This document shows, piece by piece, positions 48,700-58,021 of a DNA stretch of 64,000 bases. The notes beneath the pieces are model-generated. The model was not told where the DNA came from. It made no database searches and saw only the letters and a program-made list of their open reading frames with translations. The number at the start of each line of letters is the position of its first letter. Within the stretch, counting starts at the first letter, position 1. A program made the translations under genes and the position numbers. The DNA is from Curtobacterium sp. GC_Cur_3. Lineage in GTDB: Bacteria; Actinomycetota; Actinomycetes; Actinomycetales; Microbacteriaceae. The DNA lies in assembly GCF_026544205.1 (NCBI RefSeq), contig NZ_JALNUI010000001.1, positions 124,001 to 188,000 of the forward strand, written 5' to 3'.

Positions 48700-49250
48700 G
48701 GTGCTCCTTCGGTGTGGTCGCTCCGCAGCCAGGTGACGACGTCGTCGACGACGTGGGCCATGGGGCGACGAGAGGTCTCGACGACCACGTGCGCGAGCTC
48801 GGCGTAGGTGGCCGCACGGTCGTCGAGGATGGTCTGCCAGGCGTCGATGCCACCGGACGCCAGCAGCGGACGGTCGGACCCGGCGATGCGTTCGGCGACG
48901 GCTTCTGGCGACACGGTCAGCAGCACCACGCGTGCGCCGTGCATCGCCCGGCGGGTCTCCGCGTGCGTGACGGCGCCGCCGCCCACGGCGATGACGCCAC
49001 CGGTCCGCATGGCACCGGCGACGGCGTCGGCCTCGAGCGCGCGGAACGCGGGCTCCCCCCGGTCGGCGAAGATCGCGGGGATCGGACCGTGCTCACGCGC
49101 GATCACCCGGTCGGTGTCCGTGAAGGGCACGCCGAGCCGCTTCGCGACGCGCTTGCCGACGGTGGACTTGCCGGCACCCATCGGGCCGATCACGACGACG
49201 GGGGCGGTGCCGTGGCCGTCGCGGTCCGCCGCCACCGGTCCACTGCTCAC
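48696..49250 (-). CDS. aroK: Shikimate kinase
   Basis: The 184-residue NMP-kinase-fold enzyme phosphorylates shikimate. Walker [10 protein letters not shown], shikimate-binding D in [15 protein letters not shown] and GGGAV, and the lid RPLLA are present. GTG start at 49250 overlaps the aroC stop by 4 bp. aroC-aroK-aroB form one operon; aroE is not in the window. Confidence 0.96.
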   Translation of the reverse strand: MSSGPVAADRDGHGTAPVVVIGPMGAGKSTVGKRVAKRLGVPFTDTDRVIAREHGPIPAIFADRGEPAFRALEADAVAGAMRTGGVIAVGGGAVTHAETRRAMHGARVVLLTVSPEAVAERIAGSDRPLLASGGIDAWQTILDDRAATYAELAHVVVETSRRPMAHVVDDVVTWLRSDHTEGAP

Positions 49251-50467
49251 CAGGTGCTGGAGGGCTCAGCCGGCTCGGTGCGGCGGGAACGCAGGGTCTC
49301 CGGGATCGACGCCAGGTACGACTCCAGGTTGCGCTTGGTCTCGACGACGTTGTCCCCGCCGAACTTCTCGAGCACGGCGTCGGCCAGCACGAGCGCGACC
49401 ATGGCCTCGGCCACGACCCCGGCGGCCGGGACCGCGCAGACGTCGGAACGCTGGTGGTGCGCCGAGGCGTCCTCACCCGTGGTGACGTCGATGGTGTGGA
49501 GCGCGTGCGGGATCGTCGCGATCGGCTTCATGCCCGCGCGGACGCGGAGCACCGTGCCCGTCGACATGCCGCCCTCGGTGCCACCGGCGCGGTCGCTCGT
49601 GCGGATGATCTCGCCGTCCTCGCGGTACAGCTCGTCGTGGGCCTCGGACCCGCGGCGGCCGGCGGTCTGGAAGCCGTCACCGACCTCGACGCCCTTGATC
49701 GCCTGGATGCCCATGATCGCCGCGGCGAGGCGTGCGTCGAGGCGACGGTCCCACTGCACGTGCGAGCCGAGCCCCGGGGGGACGCCGTAGAACAGCACCT
49801 CGACGACCCCACCGAGGGTGTCGCCGTCCTTCTTCGCGGCCTCGACCTCGGTCACCATGCGCGCCGAGGTGTCGGCGTCGAAGCACCGGAGCTGGTCGTC
49901 GTCGAGCCGGTCGACGTCGTCGGGCATCGGCAGCGCCAAGCCGTCGGGCACACGGACGCTGCCGACCTGCAGCGTGTGCGCGACCGAGCGGATCCCGAGC
50001 TCGGCGAGGAAGGACTTGGCGACGGCGCCGAGTGCGACGCGCGCCGCGGTCTCGCGGGCGGACGCACGCTCGAGGATCGGCCGGGCCTCGTCGAAGCCGT
50101 ACTTCTGCATCCCGACGAGGTCGGCGTGCCCGGGCCGCGGGCGGGTCAGCGGTGCGCTCCGCCCGCGGGAGGCCTCGGTCTGCTCGACGGGCTCGGGGTT
50201 CATGACCTCGACCCACTTCGGCCACTCGGTGTTGCCGATCCGGATCGCGATGGGGCTGCCCATCGAGTACCCGTGCCGGACACCGCCGGAGACGTGCAGC
50301 TCGTCCTGCTCGAACTTCATGCGGGAGCCGCGGCCGTAGCCGAGCTTGCGCCGCGCGAGGTCGGTGCGGATGGACTCGAACGACACGGGGACGCCGGCGG
50401 GCAGGCCCTCGAGCATCGCGATCAGTTCGGGTCCGTGGGACTCACCTGCGGTCAACCAACGAAGCAT
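49247..50467 (-). CDS. aroC: Chorismate synthase
   Basis: The 406-residue FMN-dependent enzyme converts EPSP to chorismate, the branch point to tryptophan and other aromatics. Signatures [31 protein letters not shown] and GGxxGG-like [10 protein letters not shown] are seen. ATG at 50467 with GGGAGGATGG upstream is preferred to the in-frame ATG at 50503, which would fall in the hairpin after mltG. Confidence 0.97.
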   Translation of the reverse strand: MLRWLTAGESHGPELIAMLEGLPAGVPVSFESIRTDLARRKLGYGRGSRMKFEQDELHVSGGVRHGYSMGSPIAIRIGNTEWPKWVEVMNPEPVEQTEASRGRSAPLTRPRPGHADLVGMQKYGFDEARPILERASARETAARVALGAVAKSFLAELGIRSVAHTLQVGSVRVPDGLALPMPDDVDRLDDDQLRCFDADTSARMVTEVEAAKKDGDTLGGVVEVLFYGVPPGLGSHVQWDRRLDARLAAAIMGIQAIKGVEVGDGFQTAGRRGSEAHDELYREDGEIIRTSDRAGGTEGGMSTGTVLRVRAGMKPIATIPHALHTIDVTTGEDASAHHQRSDVCAVPAAGVVAEAMVALVLADAVLEKFGGDNVVETKRNLESYLASIPETLRSRRTEPAEPSSTW

Positions 50468-50483
50468 GGTGCCATCCTCCCAC

Positions 50484-50526
50484 AGCCGCCGGGACCGAGA
50501 CACGATCGTCCCGGTCCCGTGCGGCT
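50484..50526 (-). terminator. Hairpin at the mltG stop codon (possible terminator or attenuator before aroC)
   Basis: AGCCGCCGGGACCG (50484-50497) pairs with CGGTCCCGTGCGGCT (50512-50526) with one small bulge. It overlaps the mltG stop codon (50527-50525) and lies 17 nt before the aroC start, so it would reduce readthrough from mltG into aroC. Confidence 0.5.
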
Positions 50527-52099
50527 ACTGGTACGACGGGTGCGCGCGGAGCCAGGCCTGGAACTGCTTGACCGCCTGCAGGTGCTGGTCGTACGTGTCC
50601 GAGAACGTCGTCTCGCCCGACTCCAGGTCGACCGTCACGAAGTACAGCCACTTGCCCTCGGCCGGGTGCGTGACGGCCTGCAGCGCGATGTCACCGGGGT
50701 TCGAGATCGGCCCCGGCGGCAGTCCGTCGTGCTGGTAGGTGTTGTACGGGTTCGAGGCGTCGTTGCGCTCGGCGTCGGTCGTCGTGACCCGGTGCGTGTT
50801 GCCGGTGCCGTACGCCACGGTGGCGTCGGACTGCATCCGCATGCCCTGGTCGAGCCGGTTCTGGAACACCCGCGCGACCTTCGGGTAGTCGGCGGCGAGC
50901 CCCGCCTCCTTCTGCACGAGCGAGGCGAACACGAGCACGTGCTCCTGGTCGGCCTCGGCCACACCGGCGGTCTGCAGGTGCTGCTTCATCGTGTCGACCA
51001 TCGACTGGAAGTACTGCTTCGCCGACCAGCCCGGGTTGATCGGGTAGGTCGCCGGGAACAGCCAGCCCTCGAGCGAGGTCACGCCTGACGGCAACCCGTA
51101 CGCGCCGACGTCCTTCGCGGCGGCGGAGACCTCGTCCTTCGTCAGGCCGGCCTTCGACACCATGCCGGCTTCGATGTCAGCCAGGACCGTGCCCTCGGGG
51201 ATGACGATCGTCGCGTCCTCCACCCGGTTCGCCCGGTCCTGCAGCGCCGCCAGCGCCGCCTTCGAGCTCATCTTCTTCTTCAACGCGTACGACCCCGGCT
51301 GGAACTGCACGCTCGGGCTCGAGAGCAGGAGCTTGTAGAACACCCCGGACGTCTTCACGACGCCGCTGCGCTGCAGCGTCTTCGCGACGTCCTCGCCGAT
51401 GTCCCCCTGCTTGATCGTGATCGTCACCTTCGAGGTGCCGCCGCCGGAGTAGTCGTCCGGCTCCTTGGACCCGCTGAACGCCGCGATGACCTGCTGGACC
51501 TTCGGCGCCGCGAACGCGTACGCGCCGACACCGGCGCCGAGGACGATCGCCACGATCACGATGCCCGCGATGAGCGCACCCCGTGAGCGGCGGTGCGGCT
51601 CGTGGGGACCGCGAGGCGGACGGGAGGCTCCCCCGCCGCCGTCACGGCCGTCGCCTCCGCCCCCTCCCGCGGGTCCACCACCGTCGCCGGTCCCGCGGGT
51701 GGCGTCGCCGTCACCGGGCGCCGCTGCTGCGGGGACCGCCGCGGCCAGGTCGGTGTGGTGCGCGGTGTCAGCGCCGCGTGCCGTGGCGTCCGCGTCGTAC
51801 CGGTTCAGCCGCTCGCCCTCGGGTTGCTGCACCGGCGCTTGCTGCACCGGCTGCTGATCCATCGGTGCCTGTGCGGGATGCTGCTCCGTCGTCGAGCCGG
51901 CCGTCTGCGCGTCGCGAGCCGCTGCCGCCTCCCTGGCACGTGCCTCCCGGCGGGAGAGCGGGCGACCTGTGGACGGATCCCCGCTGCCGGGGCTGTCGGT
52001 GCGGTCATCTGCTGCGCCGTCTCGGCGGGAGCGGTGGCCCCGTCGATCGGCGTCGTTGCCGGTCGCGATGATCGCGTTCCAGTCCAGGTCGTCTGCCAA
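50525..52099 (-). CDS. mltG: Endolytic murein transglycosylase MltG
   Basis: The 524-residue protein has a disordered, Gln/Ala/Gly-rich cytoplasmic part (1-172), one transmembrane helix (about 174-196) and an extracellular YceG/MltG domain. The catalytic glutamate is in FASLVQKEAGLAADYPKVARVFQNRL-type sequence (VQKEAG). It cleaves nascent glycan strands and so limits their length. The start is TTG 52099 (LADDLDWNAI), preceded by GAGGACCG. It follows ruvX and alaS in the usual order. Confidence 0.93.
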   Translation of the reverse strand: MADDLDWNAIIATGNDADRRGHRSRRDGAADDRTDSPGSGDPSTGRPLSRREARAREAAAARDAQTAGSTTEQHPAQAPMDQQPVQQAPVQQPEGERLNRYDADATARGADTAHHTDLAAAVPAAAAPGDGDATRGTGDGGGPAGGGGGDGRDGGGGASRPPRGPHEPHRRSRGALIAGIVIVAIVLGAGVGAYAFAAPKVQQVIAAFSGSKEPDDYSGGGTSKVTITIKQGDIGEDVAKTLQRSGVVKTSGVFYKLLLSSPSVQFQPGSYALKKKMSSKAALAALQDRANRVEDATIVIPEGTVLADIEAGMVSKAGLTKDEVSAAAKDVGAYGLPSGVTSLEGWLFPATYPINPGWSAKQYFQSMVDTMKQHLQTAGVAEADQEHVLVFASLVQKEAGLAADYPKVARVFQNRLDQGMRMQSDATVAYGTGNTHRVTTTDAERNDASNPYNTYQHDGLPPGPISNPGDIALQAVTHPAEGKWLYFVTVDLESGETTFSDTYDQHLQAVKQFQAWLRAHPSYQ

Positions 52100-52164
52100 C
52101 GGTCCTCGATCTCTCGGTGGGAACTCCGCGGGGCTCCGCCGCTTCGGTGACGACGGGGGCAGCC

Positions 52165-52617
52165 CTACTCGGGGAGCGGGGCCCCGGGAGGGGCGCCGGA
52201 CGAGCGCTCGTGGTCGAGCGCGTGTTGCAGAATGATAACAGCGGCCGCTTGATCGATCACGGCTCGCGAGTTCTTCGTGGTCCGGCCGGCCGCACGCATG
52301 CCCCGTTGGGCCGTGACGGTCGACAGCCGCTCGTCGACCAGGCGGACCGGACGGTGCTCGGCGATCCGGGCGGCGAAGGTCCGGGCGTCCGTCGTCGACG
52401 GGGTGTCACCACCCGACATCGACAACGGCAGACCGACCACGATCTCGAGCACGTCGTACTCGTCGGCGATCGCGAGGATGCGCCGCAGGTCGTGCTTGTC
52501 GTCGCGCCGGACGGTCTCCACCGGGGTCGCGATGAGCCCGTCGCGGTCGCACACGGCGACGCCGATCCGGGCACGGCCGACGTCGATGCCGAGCCGGCGC
52601 CCGGACCGGATCGTCAT
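52165..52617 (-). CDS. ruvX: Putative pre-16S rRNA nuclease / Holliday junction resolvase-like (YqgF)
   Basis: The 150-residue RNase H-fold protein has GIDVGRARIGVAVCD with the catalytic aspartate, VGLPLSMSG, DERLSTVTA and the final D in IDQAAAVIILQ. The family acts in 16S rRNA 5'-end maturation in E. coli. ATG at 52617, two nt after the alaS stop, indicates coupling. Confidence 0.95.
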   Translation of the reverse strand: MTIRSGRRLGIDVGRARIGVAVCDRDGLIATPVETVRRDDKHDLRRILAIADEYDVLEIVVGLPLSMSGGDTPSTTDARTFAARIAEHRPVRLVDERLSTVTAQRGMRAAGRTTKNSRAVIDQAAAVIILQHALDHERSSGAPPGAPLPE

Positions 52618-52619
52618 GG

Positions 52620-55277
52620 TCAGGCCGCGAGCCGGTCGGTGACCGCGCGGAGTGCCGCCGGCAGTGCTGCCACGTCGGTGCCGCCGCCCTGGGCGAGGTC
52701 GGGCTTGCCGCCGCCACCGCCGCCGAGGACCGCCGCCGCCTCCTTCGCGAGGGGGCCGGCCTGGACGCCCGCACTGCGTGCGGCGTCGTTCGTCGCGACG
52801 ATGACCGCCGGCTTCCCGTTCACCACCGCGCCGAGGACGACCACGGCCGCCTCGGTGCCGAGCTGGGCGCGCACGCTGGTGGCGAGCGACCGGAGCTCGT
52901 CGGCGGACTTCAGCCCGTCGACGGTCTCGGCGACCACGGTGGCGGCGCCGATCGTCGTGGCGAGGCGGGCGATCGCCGGGACGCGCTGCTGCAGCCCGGC
53001 GGACTCGAACTCGGCGATGCGCTTCTGCGCGACGCGGAGGTCCTCCATCAGGGACTGCACGCGTGCCGGCAGGTCAGCACGGGGGGCCTTGAGCGCGCTG
53101 GAGAGCTGCGACACGATGGTCCGCTCGACCGCGAGCTCGCGGAAGCCCTCGAGCCCGACGAGGGCCTCGACGCGCCGGTTGGTCGACCCGACGCTGGACT
53201 CGCCGACCAGGTTGACGAGGCCGACCTGGGCGCTGGAGGCGACGTGGATGCCACCGCAGAGTTCGCGCGACCAGGGGCCGCCGATGTCGACCATGCGGAC
53301 CTCGGCACCGTACTTCTCGCCGAACAGCGCCTGCGCGCCGAGGGCCTTGGCCTCGTCGATCGGCAGGATGCGCGTGGAGACCGCGAGGTCGGAGCGGATC
53401 GCGGTGTTGACCACCTCTTCGATCTCGGAACGGGTCTCGAGGGAGACGGGCTGGCTCCACGAGAAGTCCAGGCGCATGTAGCCGGACTTGTTGTACGAGC
53501 CGGCCTGCAGGGCCTCCGGGCCGAGGACGTCACGGAGCGCGGCGTTGACGAGGTGCGTGGCCGAGTGCGCCTGCGTGGCACCTCGGCGGTACTCGGCGTC
53601 GACGACCGTGGTGGCGGGGGCGCCGACCGCGACCTCGCCGGAGCGGACCTGGACGGTGTGCGACCACAGACCGGTGACGGGCTTCTGGACGTCGAGGACC
53701 TCGAGGTCGAACCCGTTGCCGATGATCGAGCCCTGGTCGGCGTCCTGGCCGCCGGACTCGGCGTACAGACTGGTCTCGCTGAGGATGACCTCGGCGATGT
53801 CCCCCACCGCGGCACGGTCGACGCTGACGCCCCCGACGATGATGCCGAGCACGCGGGAGTCGGCCTGGAGTGCGTCGTAGCCGAGGAAGGTGGTCTCACC
53901 GGCGGCGCGGAAGGCGCTGTAGACGCTGAGGTCCGCGAGCGCGGTCTTCTTGCTCTTGGCGTCGGCCTTGGCGCGGGACCGCTGCTCGGACATGAGCGTG
54001 TCGAAGGCGGCGCGGTCCACGTGGACCCCTGCCTCTTCTGCCATCTCGAGCGTCAGGTCGATCGGGAACCCGAACGTGTCGTGCAGCAGGAACGCGGTGT
54101 CGCCGCCGATCGAGGGGCGGCCGTCCTGCTTGGCGCGGTCGACCGCGACGTCGAGGATCGTGGTGCCCTGGGCGAGCGTGCGGAGGAAGGTCTCCTCTTC
54201 CGCGTAGGCGATGCGCGCGATGCGGTCGTAGTCGGACGCGACCTCGGGGTAGGCGTCCTTCATGGCGTCGCGCGAGGCCGGGAAGAGCGACGGGAACGTC
54301 GCGCTCTCGACGCCGAGCAGGCGCATGGCGCGGACGGTGCGGCGCAGCAGACGCCGGAGGATGTAGCCGCGGCCCTCGTTCGACGGGGAGACGCCGTCGG
54401 CGATGAGCATCAGCGCGGACCGGACGTGGTCGGCGATGACCCGCATGCGGACGTCGTCCTCGTGCACGGCGCCGTAGCGGCGGCCGGAGACCTCGGCGGC
54501 CTTGTCGAGGACCGGGCGGACCTGGTCGATCTCGTACATGTTGTCGACGCCCTGCTTGATGAAGGCGACGCGCTCGAGCCCCATGCCGGTGTCGATGTTC
54601 TTGTTCGGCAGCTCGCCGGTGATCTCGAAGTCGTACTTCGAGCGCACGTCCGCGATCTGGTACTGCATGAACACGAGGTTCCAGATCTCGACGTAGCGGT
54701 CGTCGTCGGTGGCGGGGCCGCCGTCGATGCCGTACGCGGGCCCGCGGTCGAAGAAGATCTCCGAGCAGGGGCCGGCCGGACCGGGCTGCCCGGTCGACCA
54801 GTAGTTGGTGTCCTTGCCGAGGCGCTGGATCCGCTCGTCCGGCAGCGTGGAGTGCTGCTTCCAGAAGGCGATGGCCTCGTCGTCGTCCTCGTACACCGTG
54901 ACCCAGAGGTCGTCGGCCGAGAAGCCGAGGCCGCCGTCGGGCTCCGGGGACGTCAGGAACTCCCAGGCGTACTGGATCGCCTGCTCCTTGAAGTAGTCAC
55001 CGAAGGAGAAGTTGCCGTTCATCTGGAAGAACGTGCCGTGCCGCGGGGTCTTGCCGACCTCTTCGATGTCGTTCGTGCGGATGCACTTCTGGACGCTCGT
55101 GGCACGGGGGTACGGCGACGGGACGAGCCCGGTCAGGTACGGGATGAACGGGACCATGCCGGCGACCGTGAACAGCAGCGAGGGGTCGTCCGAGACGAGC
55201 GACGCGGACGGGACGATGGTGTGGCCGCGGTCACCGAAGTACTGGAGCCAACGGCGGCGGATCTCTGCGGTCTGCAT
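52620..55277 (-). CDS. alaS: Alanyl-tRNA synthetase
   Basis: The 885-residue class II synthetase has the aminoacylation domain (FFQMNGNFSFGDYFKE, motif 3 region), tRNA-recognition part, editing domain with zinc ligands in HSATHLVNAALRD and CGGIHV, and the C-terminal DHHA1 domain with GGGGGGKPDLAQGGG. ATG at 55277 has AGGAAG upstream. Confidence 0.98.
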   Translation of the reverse strand: MQTAEIRRRWLQYFGDRGHTIVPSASLVSDDPSLLFTVAGMVPFIPYLTGLVPSPYPRATSVQKCIRTNDIEEVGKTPRHGTFFQMNGNFSFGDYFKEQAIQYAWEFLTSPEPDGGLGFSADDLWVTVYEDDDEAIAFWKQHSTLPDERIQRLGKDTNYWSTGQPGPAGPCSEIFFDRGPAYGIDGGPATDDDRYVEIWNLVFMQYQIADVRSKYDFEITGELPNKNIDTGMGLERVAFIKQGVDNMYEIDQVRPVLDKAAEVSGRRYGAVHEDDVRMRVIADHVRSALMLIADGVSPSNEGRGYILRRLLRRTVRAMRLLGVESATFPSLFPASRDAMKDAYPEVASDYDRIARIAYAEEETFLRTLAQGTTILDVAVDRAKQDGRPSIGGDTAFLLHDTFGFPIDLTLEMAEEAGVHVDRAAFDTLMSEQRSRAKADAKSKKTALADLSVYSAFRAAGETTFLGYDALQADSRVLGIIVGGVSVDRAAVGDIAEVILSETSLYAESGGQDADQGSIIGNGFDLEVLDVQKPVTGLWSHTVQVRSGEVAVGAPATTVVDAEYRRGATQAHSATHLVNAALRDVLGPEALQAGSYNKSGYMRLDFSWSQPVSLETRSEIEEVVNTAIRSDLAVSTRILPIDEAKALGAQALFGEKYGAEVRMVDIGGPWSRELCGGIHVASSAQVGLVNLVGESSVGSTNRRVEALVGLEGFRELAVERTIVSQLSSALKAPRADLPARVQSLMEDLRVAQKRIAEFESAGLQQRVPAIARLATTIGAATVVAETVDGLKSADELRSLATSVRAQLGTEAAVVVLGAVVNGKPAVIVATNDAARSAGVQAGPLAKEAAAVLGGGGGGKPDLAQGGGTDVAALPAALRAVTDRLAA

Positions 55278-55367
55278 GGTGCTTCCTGATGACGTGGGAC
55301 GAGGCGGGTGCTGTGGAGGCGACGACGCCGGGGGACGGCGCTGGGGAGACGGCGCTGCGGACGACGG

Positions 55368-55565
55368 TCAGTCGTCGGTGCGGAGCTCGGCTTCGCGCGA
55401 GCGGTACCCGTCGGCGACGGCACCAGCGAAGGCCTTCGTGCGGGCATCGACCTGGGCGAGGAACGTGCCACCGCCGGACCTGCCACCGCCGGAGGTCGCT
55501 CCGACGCGGTTGGCGACGACGAACCCGATGAGCACGCCGATGACGACGAAGAACAACTGCTTCAC
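55368..55565 (-). CDS. Small membrane protein between rpsD and alaS
   Basis: The 65-residue protein starts KQLFFVVIGVLIGFVVANRVG, a single membrane helix, followed by a glycine/serine linker and a charged helix FLAQVDARTKAFAGAVADGYRSREAEL. Small proteins of this kind commonly lie upstream of alaS in actinobacteria; no function is known. GTG at 55565 has GAGGGAGCC upstream and a TAAGCT -10 box at 55611-55606. It is 90 bp from alaS and may share its transcript. Confidence 0.75.
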   Translation of the reverse strand: MKQLFFVVIGVLIGFVVANRVGATSGGGRSGGGTFLAQVDARTKAFAGAVADGYRSREAELRTDD

Positions 55566-55605
55566 GGTGGCTCCCTCTCGCTGGCGCCGTGGCGCGCGTC
55601 CGACC

Positions 55606-55611
55606 AGCTTA
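55606..55611 (-). promoter_or_regulatory. Candidate -10 box for the small membrane gene and alaS operon
   Basis: TAAGCT on the minus strand, about 40 nt upstream of the GTG at 55565 and just after the rpsD terminator. No clear -35 box. Confidence 0.4.
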
Positions 55612-55630
55612 GTCGCCGCCCCGGGAACGC

Positions 55631-55669
55631 CGAACGGCGGGCCGCCCGCTGTGGACGACCCGCCGTTCG
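55631..55669 (-). terminator. Terminator of rpsD
   Basis: Perfect 11-bp stem CGAACGGCGGG (55631-55641) with its complement at 55659-55669, 17 nt after the rpsD stop codon. Confidence 0.75.
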
Positions 55670-55685
55670 GGTGTGGTGCTGTGGA

Positions 55686-56315
55686 TCAGCGAGCTGCGTA
55701 GTACTCGACGACGAGCTGGACTTCACAGGTCACAGGGACCTCGGCACGCTTCGGGCGACGCACGAGGCGGGCCTGGAGCTTGTCGATCTCGACCTCGAGG
55801 TAGCCCGGCACCTTCGGGAGGACTTCCAGGTGGCCACCGGCAGCGGCGACCTGGAAGGGCTCGAGCGACTCGGAGCGCGGCTTGACGTGCATGAGCTGGC
55901 CCTCCTTGACGCGGAAGGAGGGGCGGTCGACGAGCTTGCCGTCGACGAGGATGTGGCGGTGCACGATCAGCTGACGGGCCTGCGACGTGGTGCGGGCGAA
56001 GCCGGCACGCACGATGAGGGCGTCGAGGCGGGTCTCGAGCAGCTCGACCAGGTTCTCACCGGTCAGGCCGTTCGTCTTGCGGGCCTCTTCGAAGACGATG
56101 CGGAGCTGCTTCTCGCGGATGCCGTACTGGGCGCGCAGACGCTGCTTCTCTCGGAGGCGGACGGCGTAGTCGCTGTCCGCACGACGGCGCGTACGGCCGT
56201 GCTCACCGGGCCCGTAGGGGCGCTTCTCGAGGTAACGGGCCGCCTTCGGCGTCAGCGGGATGCCGAGCGCGCGCGACAGGCGGGTCTTGCTGCGGGTGCG
56301 TGACTTGGTAGACAC
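55686..56315 (-). CDS. rpsD: 30S ribosomal protein S4
   Basis: The 209-residue primary assembly protein of the small subunit. The N-terminus STKSRTRSKTRLSRALG, the central RLREKQRLRAQYGIREKQL and the S4 RNA-binding domain (RLDALIVRAGFARTTSQARQLIVHRHI) are typical; zinc cysteines are absent, so it is the zinc-free form. GTG at 56315 has AAAAGGA upstream. It stands alone rather than in the alpha operon, and its 190-nt structured leader could hold an S4 autoregulatory site. Confidence 0.96.
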   Translation of the reverse strand: MSTKSRTRSKTRLSRALGIPLTPKAARYLEKRPYGPGEHGRTRRRADSDYAVRLREKQRLRAQYGIREKQLRIVFEEARKTNGLTGENLVELLETRLDALIVRAGFARTTSQARQLIVHRHILVDGKLVDRPSFRVKEGQLMHVKPRSESLEPFQVAAAGGHLEVLPKVPGYLEVEIDKLQARLVRRPKRAEVPVTCEVQLVVEYYAAR

Positions 56316-56446
56316 AGGGTCCTTTTCTCTGTACTGAACTGAACTGAACACGGGTCTCGGCACGCGCACGTGCCGACGACCCCGTGAAGGGATCCAGAGG
56401 GATGAGCCTGTGGGATCGGACGGCTACAGTCCGAACCTCTGCCCCC

Positions 56447-56464
56447 GTGCTGCATCTGCAGCAC
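56447..56464 (-). promoter_or_regulatory. Hairpin in the rpsD leader
   Basis: GTGCTGCA (56447-56454) and TGCAGCAC (56457-56464) are exact complements separated by 2 nt. A second stem, TCGGAC/GTCCGA with a 7-nt loop, lies closer to the gene (about 56415-56433). S4 represses its own mRNA in several bacteria, so these may be part of a control element. Confidence 0.35.
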
Positions 56465-56512
56465 TCTGTCCCCGACGCAGCCGCACGCGGGAACCAGGAC
56501 GTAGGCCCGCCA

Positions 56513-56518
56513 ACGATA
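56513..56518 (-). promoter_or_regulatory. Candidate rpsD -10 box
   Basis: TATCGT on the minus strand with TTCTGC 17 nt upstream as a weak -35. The start would be near 56506, giving a 190-nt leader. The 56316-56550 interval contains no gene. Confidence 0.45.
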
Positions 56519-56550
56519 GCAGGGTTCGCGCGGGCGCAGAAGCGCCGCGG

Positions 56551-57927
56551 TCACTCGCCGCGGGTGATCTTCCGGAGTCGGTCGAGGCGCGGGCCGACCT
56601 CACGTTCGTAGCCGTTCGTCGTCGGGGTGTAGTACTCGGTGCCCTCGAGCGCGTCGGGCAGGTACTGCTGCTCGGCGACCCCGTGCTCGGCGTCGTGCGA
56701 GTAGACGTACCCCTTGCCGTGCCCGAGCCGCTTCGCCCCGGCGTAGTGGGCGTCCCGGAGGTGGTTCGGCACCACGCCCATCCGACCCGCCTTGACGTCC
56801 GCCATCGCGGCGTTGACGCCGTTGTAGGCCGCGTTCGACTTGGGGGCCGTCGCCAGGTACACGACGGCTTCGGCGAGGGGGATGCGGCCTTCGGGCATGC
56901 CGATCAGCTGGACGGCCTGCGCCGCGGCGACGGCGATCGGGAGCGCCTGCGGGTCGGCCATCCCGATGTCCTCGGCCGCGGAGATGATGATGCGGCGGGC
57001 GATGAAGCGGGAGTCCTCGCCGGCCTCGATCATCCGGGCCAGGTAGTGCAGCGCCGCGTCGACGTCGCTCCCCCTGACCGACTTGATGAACGCGCTGATG
57101 ACGTCGTAGTGCTCGTCGCCCTGACGGTCGTAGCGGAGCAGTGCCCGGTCGACGGCCGCAGCCACCGTGTCGGCGTCCACCACCGGCACGGTGTCGTCGT
57201 CGTCGTCCTCCTGCGCCGCCGTGGCGGACGCGGCCGCCGCCTCGAGGGCCGTGAGCGCACGGCGGGCGTCGCCGGACGCCAGCCGGACGATGGCCGCGCG
57301 GGCTTCGTCCCCGAGGACGACACCGCCGCCGAGCCCGCGGGCGTCCTCGACCGCTCGGTCCACGAGCATGCCGAGGTCGGCGTCCGTCAGGGGCTTGAGC
57401 GTGAGCAGCAGCGAGCGGGACAACAGCGGGGAGATGACGGAGAACGAGGGGTTCTCGGTCGTGGCGGCGATGAGGATCACCCAGCCGTTCTCGACACCGG
57501 GCAGCAGGGCGTCCTGCTGCGCCTTGCTGAAGCGGTGGATCTCGTCGAGGAACAGCACGGTCGTGGACCCGTAGAGGTCACGGTGCGTGAGCGCCTTCTC
57601 CATGACCTCCCGCACGTCCTTCACGCCGGCGGTCACGGCGGACAGCTCGACGAACTCCCGGCCGGACTGCCGGGCGATGGCCTGCGCGAGGGTGGTCTTG
57701 CCGGTGCCGGGCGGGCCCCAGAGGATCACGGAGACGCCGCCGGGGTTGTCCCGCGTGCCGGTGGCGAGCTGCACCAGGGGCGAGCCCCGTCCGAGCAGGT
57801 GCTGCTGGCCGGCGACCTCCTGCAGGCTGGTGGGACGCATCCGGACCGCGAGCGGGACGGACCCCTGCGCGAGGCCGACGCGGCCGCCGGTCGTGGGCGC
57901 GTTCATGCCCGAGCGATCCGATGCCAT
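56551..57927 (-). CDS. rarA: Replication-associated recombination protein RarA (MgsA)
   Basis: The 458-residue AAA+ ATPase acts at stalled forks. Walker [12 protein letters not shown], Walker [10 protein letters not shown], sensor AATTENPSF and the C-terminal tetramerisation domain ([25 protein letters not shown]) are all present. An acidic DDDDD insert near 300 is unusual but short. The ATG at 57927 follows TACGAT by 6 nt, which indicates a leaderless start and is preferred to the internal ATG at 57906. Confidence 0.95.
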   Translation of the reverse strand: MASDRSGMNAPTTGGRVGLAQGSVPLAVRMRPTSLQEVAGQQHLLGRGSPLVQLATGTRDNPGGVSVILWGPPGTGKTTLAQAIARQSGREFVELSAVTAGVKDVREVMEKALTHRDLYGSTTVLFLDEIHRFSKAQQDALLPGVENGWVILIAATTENPSFSVISPLLSRSLLLTLKPLTDADLGMLVDRAVEDARGLGGGVVLGDEARAAIVRLASGDARRALTALEAAAASATAAQEDDDDDTVPVVDADTVAAAVDRALLRYDRQGDEHYDVISAFIKSVRGSDVDAALHYLARMIEAGEDSRFIARRIIISAAEDIGMADPQALPIAVAAAQAVQLIGMPEGRIPLAEAVVYLATAPKSNAAYNGVNAAMADVKAGRMGVVPNHLRDAHYAGAKRLGHGKGYVYSHDAEHGVAEQQYLPDALEGTEYYTPTTNGYEREVGPRLDRLRKITRGE

Positions 57928-57933
57928 GCCGCA

Positions 57934-57939
57934 ATCGTA
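57934..57939 (-). promoter_or_regulatory. -10 box of a leaderless transcript (rarA)
   Basis: TACGAT on the minus strand, 6 nt before the ATG at 57927; no Shine-Dalgarno sequence. Confidence 0.55.
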
Positions 57940-58021
57940 GGCGCGTCCGCCGACACCGGGACCCACCTGGACGGGTCCGATACGCTCGTCGCACACTGCG
58001 ACGAGAGGGCAGACCAGCACC

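Noticed and set aside
56533-56546. GGCGC-AGAA-GCGCC stem as rarA terminator
   Set aside because: Only 5 bp, and it also overlaps the presumed rpsD promoter region; too weak to list.
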